From assembly GCA_947053345.1 (NCBI GenBank), contig CAMRSM010000007.1, positions 1-64,000 of the forward strand: a stretch of 64,000 bases of DNA, given 5' to 3'. Below, piece by piece: positions 43,430-52,650 of this stretch. A model generated the notes under the pieces. That model saw only the letters and a program-made list of their open reading frames with translations. It did not search any database and was not told the DNA's origin. The number at the start of each line of letters is the position of its first letter. Position 1 is the first letter of the stretch. Position numbers and translations under genes: made by a program. The stretch is from an uncultured Lachnospiraceae bacterium (GTDB lineage: Bacteria; Bacillota; Clostridia; Lachnospirales; Lachnospiraceae).

Positions 43430-45004
43430 TTAAAATCCTCCGTATACAAAGCTGCTTGCGTCAAATGCCGCGCCGTACATCCCGAAAATAAGCACGAGCA
43501 CGATTCCGCCATAATACACAAACCAACGCAAAGGCAGGGGCTGTTTTGCGAGGGTTTCACGGATCCGCATGTGCTCGCCGAGCATGTCCGAGATCCAGAT
43601 GAGCAGGATGCCCACAACAGCCACGCAGAAGTTTTTGTAGTCCAGGCCGTGTCCGTCCAGGCTTCCGTCGAACAGCGTCCATACGCGGTGTTCCTTGAAA
43701 AGACCGGAAACCAACTGGGCGAAGCCCGTTAAGGAACCCGTCACGGTCAGCATGCGCCCGACCGCAAATAAAAGGAGCGTGCGAGTCATCCGGAACAGTT
43801 GAAAGCCGAAGCTTTCTGTGTTGATATGCAGCCTTTCTGTCAGTTTTTTAAAATCCGGCGCGAGGATGGTGGCAAGGATGATGATTGTGCCCCAGTAGCA
43901 GCCCCACGCGACATAGTCCGCACCCGTACCGTGCCACAGCCCGGTCAGCAGCCAGACGATGGCAAGCGGGATGGCGGACGAGAAGATCTGCCCGGCCCGG
44001 TTGCCTCGCTTTTTGCGGATATTGACGGCCTTCTTCATAAAGCGCGGGCTCATGGCGATCGGCATATAGACGTAATCCTTAAACCATGTGCCCAGTGTAA
44101 TATGCCAGCGCCGCCAGAATTCCGCGGCGCTCTTGGAGAAGAACGGCCGCCGGAAATTCTCGTCAAGTGTAACTCCCATCGTCTCGGCAGCACCGATCAC
44201 GATATCCATGCAGCCGGAAAAGTCCGCGTACAGCTCTACCGTACAAAGGAGCGCGGCAAGGAAGATCTCGAAGCCGGCGAACTGGGCGGGGGCGGCGAAC
44301 ACGGCTCCGGTGAAAAGGGCAAGGCGGTCCGCCACCACCATTTTCTTGAAAAGCCCCCAGAGCATGCGCTGGCATCCGAAACAGACACGCTCATATGAGA
44401 AGCCCGGAAGTTCGCCAAACTGTTTCATCAGCTTGTCGTAACGGCCGATCGGTCCCTGCACGATATGCGGGAAATAAGTCATGCAGACCAGAAGCTTAAA
44501 ATAATCGTGCTCACATTTTGCTTTTTTCCAGTAGATGTCAAGCAGGTATCCGATGCCGGAGAAGGTATAATAGGACAGGCCAAGCGGTATGAGAACGCGC
44601 TTTGGTTTCAGCAGGCCCGTGATCCTGCCTACTTCCTTAAAGCCAAGCAGTTTGCCGATCTTGACATAAAGCAGGATGCCGAGGATGACAAGGAAAGCTA
44701 GCAGAAGGAATTTTTTTGCGTGTTTCTTGTATCCGGCAAACAGCGCCGCGGCTTCCTTTGGGTTCAGCCCTTCCTTTTTGGTCTCATAGTCCGCGTAAAT
44801 ATGTTCAATAATGCGCCCGGTCACGTAAATGACGAGCGAAGTCCCGACCAGGACCGCGAGCATGTTAAAGCCGGAGGCAAGTTTGTAAAACACAACATTG
44901 CCAACCAGTATGACCGTCTGGCGCAGGCGCACGCGCGGCATCAGGAGGTACAGGATCAAAAATATGGCAAAAAAGAGAATGAACTGCAGGGAATTGTATG
45001 TCAT
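43430..45004 (-). CDS. MBOAT O-acyltransferase (DltB/AlgI-type)
   Basis: A 524-residue membrane protein with about eleven membrane segments. The MBOAT signature includes PLGLSYYTFSGIGYLLDIYW, FFPxI-like YFPHIVQGPI, ADFSGCMDIVIGAAE, EFWRRWHITLGTWFKDYVY and the catalytic histidine in LTGLWHGTG. It should pass an acyl or aminoacyl group from the carrier protein across the membrane. A possible extended -10 (TGTTATACT) lies upstream on the minus strand at 45054-45062. It heads the operon with the carrier protein, ligase and SGNH genes. Confidence 0.9.
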   Translation of the reverse strand: MTYNSLQFILFFAIFLILYLLMPRVRLRQTVILVGNVVFYKLASGFNMLAVLVGTSLVIYVTGRIIEHIYADYETKKEGLNPKEAAALFAGYKKHAKKFLLLAFLVILGILLYVKIGKLLGFKEVGRITGLLKPKRVLIPLGLSYYTFSGIGYLLDIYWKKAKCEHDYFKLLVCMTYFPHIVQGPIGRYDKLMKQFGELPGFSYERVCFGCQRMLWGLFKKMVVADRLALFTGAVFAAPAQFAGFEIFLAALLCTVELYADFSGCMDIVIGAAETMGVTLDENFRRPFFSKSAAEFWRRWHITLGTWFKDYVYMPIAMSPRFMKKAVNIRKKRGNRAGQIFSSAIPLAIVWLLTGLWHGTGADYVAWGCYWGTIIILATILAPDFKKLTERLHINTESFGFQLFRMTRTLLLFAVGRMLTVTGSLTGFAQLVSGLFKEHRVWTLFDGSLDGHGLDYKNFCVAVVGILLIWISDMLGEHMRIRETLAKQPLPLRWFVYYGGIVLVLIFGMYGAAFDASSFVYGGF

Positions 45005-45125
45005 GGCTGCGGATTTATCCTTTCTGTATCGGCATGAAAATTTTACTCTGCTCAGTATAACAAAAAATATATGGCAATTTTATGTCGTTTTGGTGGCATG
45101 TTTCCATTATTTCGACATCTGCCGA

Positions 45126-46883
45126 CTATTTTTTCTGTCCGGCAAGCCAACGCTCCAAATGGGTCTTCACGGTAGCAAACGGTGCCGGGCCAAGATCCAG
45201 AAGGAAAGTGTGGAAGTCGAGCGGGACGAAGGAGTCGCCAAGTGTCTCCTGCGCAAGGGTTTTAAGATCCATGTATTCCAGATAGCCGATGCAGTATGGC
45301 AGGTACGAACATGGTTCCGCCAGAACCGCTTCGTAGATTTCCGTAGCGGTAGGCGCGTCAATGCCATAATCGCTCCAGAATGCGATGGTGGCTTTCGTAT
45401 CCCAGCCGGAATAATGGATGCCGATCTCCGTCAGGCCGTACAGGGAGAGGATGGCAGTCATGTTGTTCCGGCAAAATTCCGCCAATTCTTCATCGAAACC
45501 TGCGAGGGTATAGGCGTAGAGTTCCGCGTATGTGCCCCAGCCCTCCGTGTAGCCGCTCGTGCGCAAAAGCTGCTGCAGCGGCTGCGGTTCCGTGCTCAGA
45601 TAATAAACGTTCTGGTAGAGATGCCCCGGATAGCCTTCATGCGCAAGTGTCGTGAAGAGATTGCTCGTGTCGTAGTCCGGGTTCTGGTTGATGTAGATAT
45701 TGTTGTTGTTCCGGTCGTCAAACGGCGGGACTAAGTACATTGCGGGACTTAGATATTCCTGGAGCGATTCGTGGACATATTTGACTGAATAATCCACGTC
45801 GTCGAGTGCCGGGAAATCCGTCTGTATGGCGTTTTTTAAGTATTCCAGCCCTTCGGCGGGATCGGTGGCAGGATATTTCATTTTCTCGTAGCGGTCGTAG
45901 AGCTGCGGGTTTGTAAATTGTGCCGCGCTCATGGAGACCAGGGCGGTCTGCACCGCAGTCTTTAGGCGCTTCTGCATTTGCTTTACAGTCATGGAGGAGC
46001 CGGTCTCATAGCGGGTGAGCGCTTCAAAATAGTCCGTGCCGTCCGGCAGGGAGCATACGCCGCCCTCGTAGGCCGCCGTGCTTTTTAGTTCCGTGAGCGT
46101 GTCGATCAGTGTTTCGTAGGCGGGTATCACATAATTTAACACGGCATCCCGGTTCTGTTCCTCATAGAGGATGATCTCATCCCGGCTCAGCCCGTCAAAA
46201 TTCTCCACCGTGTTATTAAAATGTTCGATGAGGAGATTTTCTTCCGGGTTTTTGATGTAATCTTTGCATTGCGCGATGATTTCCTCGGCGACGGACTCTG
46301 CCATGAAATTTCCCGCTGCGGATTTTTCGCGCTCATACTGTGCGATATCGTCAAAATATTCCTTTGTGTGTGTCAGCAGTTTCAGGTAAGTCTCGATATC
46401 TTCTTTCGAGTAAAAATGGTATTCCGCAAGAAGGAGCGGGAGCTGTGCCTGCAGGCCGGTCGTCGGGCCAAGCGGCTCGGCATAGTATTCGTATTTGCTG
46501 AGCGCCAGATTGGAATCGATTGTGAACAGGATGCAGTCGTACAGGATCTGTTCTTTTTCAGTCAGCTTGTCATAATCGTAGGAGAGCAGTACCTTCCGGG
46601 ATTTTTCGATCTCCGCGATGCCCTCGGTCACTGCCTTTTGGGAGTAGCTTCCGAAGGTGACCTCATCGCTTTTTATCCCATAATTTTCCGGACGGGCAAG
46701 GCAGTAATGTAATGTTAAAGTGTCGGCAGCAACTTCATTGCGGTACAGTTCATCTACAAACTCCTGGAATGCGGAGTCGGGCGGGCTTTCTTTTTCCTGT
46801 CCGGGGGAGGCGCAGGCGGTTGGAAAGATCATACAAAGGGATAAAAGGAGCGGGATGAGCCGCTTGATGGTTTTGTGCTTCAT
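45126..46883 (-). CDS. DUF885 family metallopeptidase-like lipoprotein
   Basis: A 585-residue lipoprotein: basic N-terminus, hydrophobic stretch and lipobox PTAC (C24). The DUF885 domain carries the zinc-type motif HEGYPGH and a later TSGYTEGWGTYAELY glutamate block, the arrangement of M32-like/DUF885 peptidases. It should face the outside of the membrane and degrade peptides. A gap of 121 bases separates it from the MBOAT gene downstream on the same strand. Confidence 0.85.
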   Translation of the reverse strand: MKHKTIKRLIPLLLSLCMIFPTACASPGQEKESPPDSAFQEFVDELYRNEVAADTLTLHYCLARPENYGIKSDEVTFGSYSQKAVTEGIAEIEKSRKVLLSYDYDKLTEKEQILYDCILFTIDSNLALSKYEYYAEPLGPTTGLQAQLPLLLAEYHFYSKEDIETYLKLLTHTKEYFDDIAQYEREKSAAGNFMAESVAEEIIAQCKDYIKNPEENLLIEHFNNTVENFDGLSRDEIILYEEQNRDAVLNYVIPAYETLIDTLTELKSTAAYEGGVCSLPDGTDYFEALTRYETGSSMTVKQMQKRLKTAVQTALVSMSAAQFTNPQLYDRYEKMKYPATDPAEGLEYLKNAIQTDFPALDDVDYSVKYVHESLQEYLSPAMYLVPPFDDRNNNNIYINQNPDYDTSNLFTTLAHEGYPGHLYQNVYYLSTEPQPLQQLLRTSGYTEGWGTYAELYAYTLAGFDEELAEFCRNNMTAILSLYGLTEIGIHYSGWDTKATIAFWSDYGIDAPTATEIYEAVLAEPCSYLPYCIGYLEYMDLKTLAQETLGDSFVPLDFHTFLLDLGPAPFATVKTHLERWLAGQKK

Positions 46884-47003
46884 TGTGGGAACCTCGTTTC
46901 TTCGATTAATTCATGTTTATGCGGTATACAGTACAATTACCCTACCATATTATCAGAAAGCGCCGGATTTTACAATGGTGCTTTGGGAATCGGATGAAAA
47001 ACT

Positions 47004-47030
47004 TAAGTTTTTAAGGAAGCTGGCCGATAA
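47004..47030 (+). promoter_or_regulatory. SigmaD (sigma28) flagellar promoter
   Basis: TAAG at 47004-47007, exactly 15 bases, then GCCGATAA at 47023-47030, against the consensus TAAA-N15-GCCGATAA. It lies 135 bases upstream of the FliK-like gene, and the flagellin and FliS genes follow. Confidence 0.8.
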
Positions 47031-47164
47031 ATGTAAAAGGGAAGGCAGGAGGCGGTATTTTTTCCTGCACGTTTGATGCATTGTCAGAAAAACGGTGGCT
47101 TTTTAACGTTTTCCTGGCGGAAAGCGGGGAAACCCGCGGGAACAAAATAAAGGAGTGTTATATT

Positions 47165-50100
47165 ATGAAGCTTGGTGCTGTGGCGGAGAACACGAACGCG
47201 GTCAGGCCGGCCGCCGGAAATAAAGAAAGGCCGGAAAAGCCGGTGTGGAAAGAGGGACAGATCATCGAAGGTACGGTCACGGACGTGGGGGATAAGGTGT
47301 CAATGGACTTTTCGGGGCGGACATTGAGTTTTTCAAAGGAATCCGTTCCGGGTGCGTCAAAGGGACAGGTGCGGCGTTTCCAAGTGATGTCGGCGGGGGA
47401 AAAGGGGATCACGTTAAGGGAAATTTCCATACAGGCATCGGGAACCCGGGGCAGCGGCATTGCCGCGATGCAGGTGGACAATTCGCGCGTCCTCACGGCA
47501 CAGACAGAGCGGGAGCAGAGCGAGGAAGAAGAGGAAAATGATGCCGCGCAGCGCATGACGGGCGAGGACTACGAGGCGCTCTGCGAGGAAAAATATACAT
47601 TGGAGGGCTTCAACCTTACGCGGCTTGCCCGCGCCATCGAGCGCATCAAGGCGGGAAAGCAGACGCGCGAGGAGGCGGTGTCCGGGCAGCAGGAAAAGAA
47701 GAAGCAGTTTAAGGAAGACGTGCGGCGTATGGTGGAGCATACCGTAAAGAACGGGCCGATGGCGGAGTACCTCACGGACCTGCTTTCACGGGCGAATATC
47801 CCTGTCACACAGGAGAAGCTGGACGAGATCGCGGAGGCGGTTACATACGGTGTGGAGGCGGTGTCCGGGCTTGGCGACGGCGCGAAGGCGTACTTGATCG
47901 GCAACGGGCTCACGCCGGATATCACAAACCTGTACAAGGCGGCGCACAGCGGGGCGGGAAAAGAGCAGAAGCTCTCCGGGGAAGTATGGGAGGAACTGCG
48001 GCCTGCGGCGGAGGGCGTACTTTCTGAGGCGGGGATCCCTGCGGATGAGGAAGGGCTTTCGGATGCGCGCTGGCTCATGGAACATAACATTTCCCTGACA
48101 CCGGAGAATTTAGTCTATAAGAGGGAGCTTGACGCGCTGGCGCAGGACTGCCCGCCGGAACAGATCCTTGAAAAAGCGGTGGATGCCGTGGCGAAGGGGG
48201 ACGCGGCTTCCCGGGCGGAACTTGGTGCGGGGCCGCAGGCGCTCTGGGAGGAGACACGCGCGCAGCGCTATGCAGGCGAATTTGCAGAGATTTTGCCGGA
48301 GACCGTGGATGCGGCTTGCGCACGGCTGCGGGCGGACGGAAAAGACGTTGGGGAAGAACTCTCCCTCGAGTTTTTGAAACAAGTACAGCAGATGCTGACG
48401 GAAGGCGGGGAAGGGGATATCCCGATCGCGGACATTACGGCGCGCAGGCAGCTTGAGGAGATCCGTTTCCAGCTGACGGCGGAGGCAGGCGCGAGACTTT
48501 TACACCAGGGCATACGCCTGAATACGGACGGGCTGGAAAAAATTATTGAAGGCCTGCGTTCCATTGAGAATGAATATTACCGGAATCTCTATCAGGAGAT
48601 CGGCGGGGATGTGTCTGACACGGAGGGCATTGGGCTCCTGCGTCGGACGGACGAGGCCGTTGCGCAGTTGAAGGGTGTGCCGGCTTATGTGCTGGGTGTG
48701 ACCTTCACGGTGCGCACAACGCAGACCATCGTCAGCTTAAATGAGGCGGGTGGGGAGCTTGCTGCGCAGTTCGACCGGGCGATGGAGCGCTATGAAGCGC
48801 TGATGACAAAGCCGAGGGCGGATATGGGGGATTCGATCCGCACGGCATTCCGCAATGTGGACGAGGTACTGTCCGGTATGGGGCTTGAGGCGACACCGGA
48901 GAATGAGCGTGCCGTGCGCATCATGTCGTATAACCATATAGAGCTGACGCAGGAAAACCTTGCGGAGATGAAGCTCTACGACGCGAAAGTGCAGGAACTT
49001 CTGGACAACATGAACCCTGCCGCGTGCGCAGGTCTGATCAAGAAGGGCATCAACCCGCTTGATATGCCGATTGATGAGTTAAATAGCGAGCTTGCGGCGC
49101 TTGCCGAGGAAGAAGGGGCGACGACCGAGGAAAAATACAGCAACTATCTTGTGATGCTTGACCAGAAGAAGGAGCTTAGCGCGCAGGAGAGGGAATCCTA
49201 CATCGGTATCTACCGGTTGTTAAACCAAGTTGCGAAATCGGACGGCGCGGCGATCGGCGTGCTGGCGGCATCCGGGCGTGAACTGACACTTGGCAGCCTG
49301 CTTTCTGCAGTCCGCACAAGAAGGAAGGGCGGTGTGGATGCTTCGGTGGACGACGAATTCGGCGGTGTCTCGGCGGTGTTGTCCGGAAAGAGCATATCCG
49401 ATCAGATCGGTGCTGCATTCCGCTATGGGCAGATCATGGCGGGGCAGGCGGCCGGGGAACTGACACCGGATAAGCTTTCTGAGATTGGCGGCAGTGAGGC
49501 GGCTTTGTCCATGACACCGGAGGAACTTGCGAGGGCGCTCAAGGGGGCGGACAATTCCGCCGAGGCCGGCCAGTTCTCACAGGAGAGGGCACAGCAGATG
49601 GCGGAGACCGTTGCGCACAGCGGTGCGGAACAGAGTTTCCTGTCGCAGTTCCATCAGGAAAAAAGCGTTCGGACATTGCGTGCGGCAAGGCATATCCTCG
49701 GCGGTGTGAGCGTGAGGGAACGCATCGGCGCGCTGGCGGGAAAATACGGCGTGGACGGCAGGATGCCGGAAATTGACATGGAGAAAGCGGACAATGCACA
49801 AAATCTTCAAAACATGGTTGAGGAATGGGCGGATTCTGCCGATAAAGTAATCGGTGATGTTTTTGGTAATGTCTCGTTGAGCGGGGGGGACAGCATGCTC
49901 CTTTTGAGCCTTCAGGGCGCAGTGCGCCTGACAAGGAACCTTGCGAGGCAGGAGTTTTACGAAATTCCGCTGAAAGGCGGGGAAGGTTTCGTGAAAATGA
50001 ACCTTACCGTTGTGCATTCGGGCAGTGAAAAAGGCAGTGTGTCGATCCGGCTCAAGGGTGAGGACGATGTGGATATTTCACTCAAAGTGGAGGAAAACCG

Positions 50101-50371
50101 CATAAGCGGCTATGTTTCGAGCGGTTCGCGCGGGCAGCTTGACCGCATGGGACAGAAGGAGGACGCAGTAAGACAATCCCTGAAGGAGCAGGGATTTGAG
50201 GTAACCCAGTGGACTTACGGGTTGCGGAACGGGTCGGCGGACCCGGATGCGGCGCAGAACGTACCGGGCACGGTACAGGAAAGGCCGCAGGATGGCGCGG
50301 GGACGGGTAAAACACGGACGGATAACTTGTACCTGGCAGCGAAGACAGTGATCAAAACGGCAGTGGGATAA
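47165..50371 (+). CDS. Large FliK-like flagellar protein (DUF6240-type)
   Basis: A 1068-residue soluble protein. The N-terminus (KEGQIIEGTVTDVGDKVSMD...GITLREI) looks like the beta domain found at the start of FliK-like proteins. The C-terminus (VKMNLTVVHSG, GSVSIRLKGEDDVDISLKVE, SLKEQGFEVTQW) resembles the FliK hook-length-control C-domain. Between them are helical units with a recurring theme such as ISLTPENLVYKREL, IELTQENLAEMKLYD and LTPDITNLYKA. It has a sigmaD promoter and sits before flagellin, but is far longer than FliK (about 400). AAGGAG precedes the ATG. DUF6240 is from recall. Confidence 0.7.
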   Translation: MKLGAVAENTNAVRPAAGNKERPEKPVWKEGQIIEGTVTDVGDKVSMDFSGRTLSFSKESVPGASKGQVRRFQVMSAGEKGITLREISIQASGTRGSGIAAMQVDNSRVLTAQTEREQSEEEEENDAAQRMTGEDYEALCEEKYTLEGFNLTRLARAIERIKAGKQTREEAVSGQQEKKKQFKEDVRRMVEHTVKNGPMAEYLTDLLSRANIPVTQEKLDEIAEAVTYGVEAVSGLGDGAKAYLIGNGLTPDITNLYKAAHSGAGKEQKLSGEVWEELRPAAEGVLSEAGIPADEEGLSDARWLMEHNISLTPENLVYKRELDALAQDCPPEQILEKAVDAVAKGDAASRAELGAGPQALWEETRAQRYAGEFAEILPETVDAACARLRADGKDVGEELSLEFLKQVQQMLTEGGEGDIPIADITARRQLEEIRFQLTAEAGARLLHQGIRLNTDGLEKIIEGLRSIENEYYRNLYQEIGGDVSDTEGIGLLRRTDEAVAQLKGVPAYVLGVTFTVRTTQTIVSLNEAGGELAAQFDRAMERYEALMTKPRADMGDSIRTAFRNVDEVLSGMGLEATPENERAVRIMSYNHIELTQENLAEMKLYDAKVQELLDNMNPAACAGLIKKGINPLDMPIDELNSELAALAEEEGATTEEKYSNYLVMLDQKKELSAQERESYIGIYRLLNQVAKSDGAAIGVLAASGRELTLGSLLSAVRTRRKGGVDASVDDEFGGVSAVLSGKSISDQIGAAFRYGQIMAGQAAGELTPDKLSEIGGSEAALSMTPEELARALKGADNSAEAGQFSQERAQQMAETVAHSGAEQSFLSQFHQEKSVRTLRAARHILGGVSVRERIGALAGKYGVDGRMPEIDMEKADNAQNLQNMVEEWADSADKVIGDVFGNVSLSGGDSMLLLSLQGAVRLTRNLARQEFYEIPLKGGEGFVKMNLTVVHSGSEKGSVSIRLKGEDDVDISLKVEENRISGYVSSGSRGQLDRMGQKEDAVRQSLKEQGFEVTQWTYGLRNGSADPDAAQNVPGTVQERPQDGAGTGKTRTDNLYLAAKTVIKTAVG

Positions 50372-50442
50372 AAAATCTTGTGTATCCGGCAAAGGGATGC
50401 GGGCAGAAACTGCTGTCAACAGGGAAAGGACAGGTATAGGCG

Positions 50443-51951
50443 ATGAGAATCAATCACAACATTCCGGCTTTGAAAGCAAACAATTCGTTAGGTAAGACAA
50501 ATAAAGCACTTGATAAGAGCCTTGAGCGTCTTTCGTCCGGCTACCGCATTAACAGGGCGGCGGACGATGCGGCCGGCATGGCGATCTCGCAGAAGATGAA
50601 GACGCAGATTGCCGGGCTTGACCAGGCAAGCCGGAACGCGGCGGACGGGATTTCGGTGATCCAGATAGCGGAGGGTGCCCTTCAGGAGATCGAGGATATG
50701 CTCCAGCGCATGCGTGAGCTTTCCGTGCAGGCGGCGAACGGTACAAACGCGGATTCCGACCGCAAGGCGATCCAGAAGGAGATCGACCAGCTGAATCAGG
50801 AGATCAACCGTATTTCCGAAACGACGGAATATAACACAATGACACTTTTGGACGGCAACTTAAACTGCCAGTCCTATTCAAATGCGGACACCGTCTCGCT
50901 GATTTCACTTTCCGATACGGTGAATACGTCGGACTACACCCTCAATGTGACGCAGGATCCAAGGCAGGCAGTGCTTGCGGGCATCCAGCTTGGCTCCGGG
51001 AGGGACGAGGTGATCGGCGCTGCCGGGACGATTAACATCAACGGCCATGCGATCGAGGTGCGCGAGGATGAGACGATGGGGGAACTTTATTCGGAGATCC
51101 GCAGCGTCTGCGATAGTATGAGCATCATTGCGTTTGTCGGCAGTCCGGGCGCGGATCCGGATGATGACAGTGCGATCGCGGGTTATACCCAGGAAAGCAT
51201 TGAGGACGGCGGTGAGCTGATCTTAGTTTCGGAGGCATATGGCTCCGACCGCTCGATTGAGCTGCACTGTGACAGCGAGGCGCTCCGGGAGCGGCTTGGT
51301 ATTGACAGTGAAAAGGGTGTGAAGGCTTTCGGCGTGGATGCGCAGGCATCCCTGACCGAGGATGGGTTTGAGAAGACAGCGACGGTTTCCTCGAAGGGGA
51401 ATATCCTGACAGTGACCGACCTGAATGGTTTTGAGATAAAATTTGAGATATCCCCGGGAACGTCGGGCACAACTTTTGACGATACCAGCGTGGATGGCAC
51501 GGAGGCGGATATTTTTGCCGGCGATGAAGTTGAGGTTACGGTGACGGTTCTTTCCGCCGGGCCGATGGATCTGCAGATCGGTGCGAATGAAGGACAGATG
51601 ATGGAGGTGCGCGTGCCGAAGGTGAATGCGAAGACACTGGGGGTAGACGCAGTCAATGTATGTACGCAGGACGGCGCAGTAGAGGCGATCGTACAGTGTG
51701 ATGTGGCGATTGACCAGGTATCCGCAGTCCGCGCGAAGCTTGGTGCATACGAGAACCGTCTCGACCATGCAATCGCAAACCTGAAGGTTTCTTCGGAGAA
51801 CATTACCGAAGCCCTTTCCCGTGTCGAGGATGCGGATATGGCGGAGGAGATGACAATTTATACCCAGAAGAATGTGTTGTCGCAGGCAGGTACTTCCATG
51901 CTCGCCCAGGCGAACGAGAGGCCGCAGACAATCTTGTCCCTGTTGCAGTGA
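50443..51951 (+). CDS. fliC: Flagellin
   Basis: A 502-residue flagellin. The conserved N-terminal D0/D1 helices ([40 protein letters not shown]) and C-terminal helices ([40 protein letters not shown]) are intact. The central variable part (about 150-400) is acidic and forms the exposed filament surface. A hairpin and then fliS follow. A weak GGAAAGGACAGG site precedes the ATG. Confidence 0.95.
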   Translation: MRINHNIPALKANNSLGKTNKALDKSLERLSSGYRINRAADDAAGMAISQKMKTQIAGLDQASRNAADGISVIQIAEGALQEIEDMLQRMRELSVQAANGTNADSDRKAIQKEIDQLNQEINRISETTEYNTMTLLDGNLNCQSYSNADTVSLISLSDTVNTSDYTLNVTQDPRQAVLAGIQLGSGRDEVIGAAGTININGHAIEVREDETMGELYSEIRSVCDSMSIIAFVGSPGADPDDDSAIAGYTQESIEDGGELILVSEAYGSDRSIELHCDSEALRERLGIDSEKGVKAFGVDAQASLTEDGFEKTATVSSKGNILTVTDLNGFEIKFEISPGTSGTTFDDTSVDGTEADIFAGDEVEVTVTVLSAGPMDLQIGANEGQMMEVRVPKVNAKTLGVDAVNVCTQDGAVEAIVQCDVAIDQVSAVRAKLGAYENRLDHAIANLKVSSENITEALSRVEDADMAEEMTIYTQKNVLSQAGTSMLAQANERPQTILSLLQ

Positions 51952-51972
51952 TTTTGAAACGGGCATCGGGGT

Positions 51973-52004
51973 GGTGGGGGGAGGGGATGCCCCCCACCTT
52001 TCAT
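51973..52004 (+). terminator. Hairpin after flagellin
   Basis: A perfect 9-bp stem (GGTGGGGGG / CCCCCCACC) with an 8-base loop ends 21 bases after the end of fliC, followed by a short TTTC tail. It probably ends or stabilises the abundant flagellin message and lowers read-through into fliS. Confidence 0.65.
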
Positions 52005-52086
52005 ATTGTGGATGCGATGGCTGCCCCGCTCGGATTAATGTAGGGGAATGCGGTTAGGCTGGCTTGTTTTGTTCGCAGGAGGTTTT

Positions 52087-52566
52087 ATGGAGAAAGGACG
52101 TTTACAGGAATTTACATTTCGTGTTACGCAGGCATCGCGCACGGAACTGATCGTTATTATGTATGATGTGATCCTGTCGGATACGAAGGAGGCACGCAGA
52201 GTGCTTTCGGACGGGGATACCGTGGGCTATGAGCGGGAGCTGAAACATGCGGGACGGTTTATGAACGAACTGATGGGGGCATTGGATTATCAGTATGACA
52301 TTTCCTATGAACTGTTAAGCCTCTATTCGTTTGTCAACAAGACGCTGGTTCGGGCATGTGTCAGCCGGGATGCCTCCCTGCTCGACGCGGCGGATGATGT
52401 GATCCGGGGATTGCGTGCATCGTTTTACGAGGTCAGCAAACAGGATACAGAAGGGCCGGTGATGCGCAATACCGAGCAGGTTTACGCGGGACTAACTTAC
52501 GGTAAAAACAGCCTGAATGAATCTTTGCTGGATCCGAACGGTACGAAAAGGGGATTTATGGCATAG
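52087..52566 (+). CDS. fliS: Flagellin chaperone FliS
   Basis: A 159-residue FliS-type protein, helical throughout; FRVTQASRTELIVIMYDVIL is the family's opening helix. FliS binds the flagellin C-terminus and prevents early assembly. The ATG at 52087 has AGGAGG five to six bases upstream. It is longer than typical FliS (about 130), with a polar C-terminal extension NESLLDPNGTKRGFMA. Confidence 0.85.
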   Translation: MEKGRLQEFTFRVTQASRTELIVIMYDVILSDTKEARRVLSDGDTVGYERELKHAGRFMNELMGALDYQYDISYELLSLYSFVNKTLVRACVSRDASLLDAADDVIRGLRASFYEVSKQDTEGPVMRNTEQVYAGLTYGKNSLNESLLDPNGTKRGFMA

Positions 52567-52650
52567 AAATCATTGCGCTAAAAAAATAATCCTTGATTAT
52601 TGTTTCGTTTTGGGTTACTCTGTTTCCTGAACCTTGGAATAGAGAACGAA

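Noticed and set aside
46720..47076. 118-codon frame between the DUF885 and FliK-like genes
   Set aside because: It starts antisense inside the DUF885 gene, runs through the sigmaD promoter region and has no motif.
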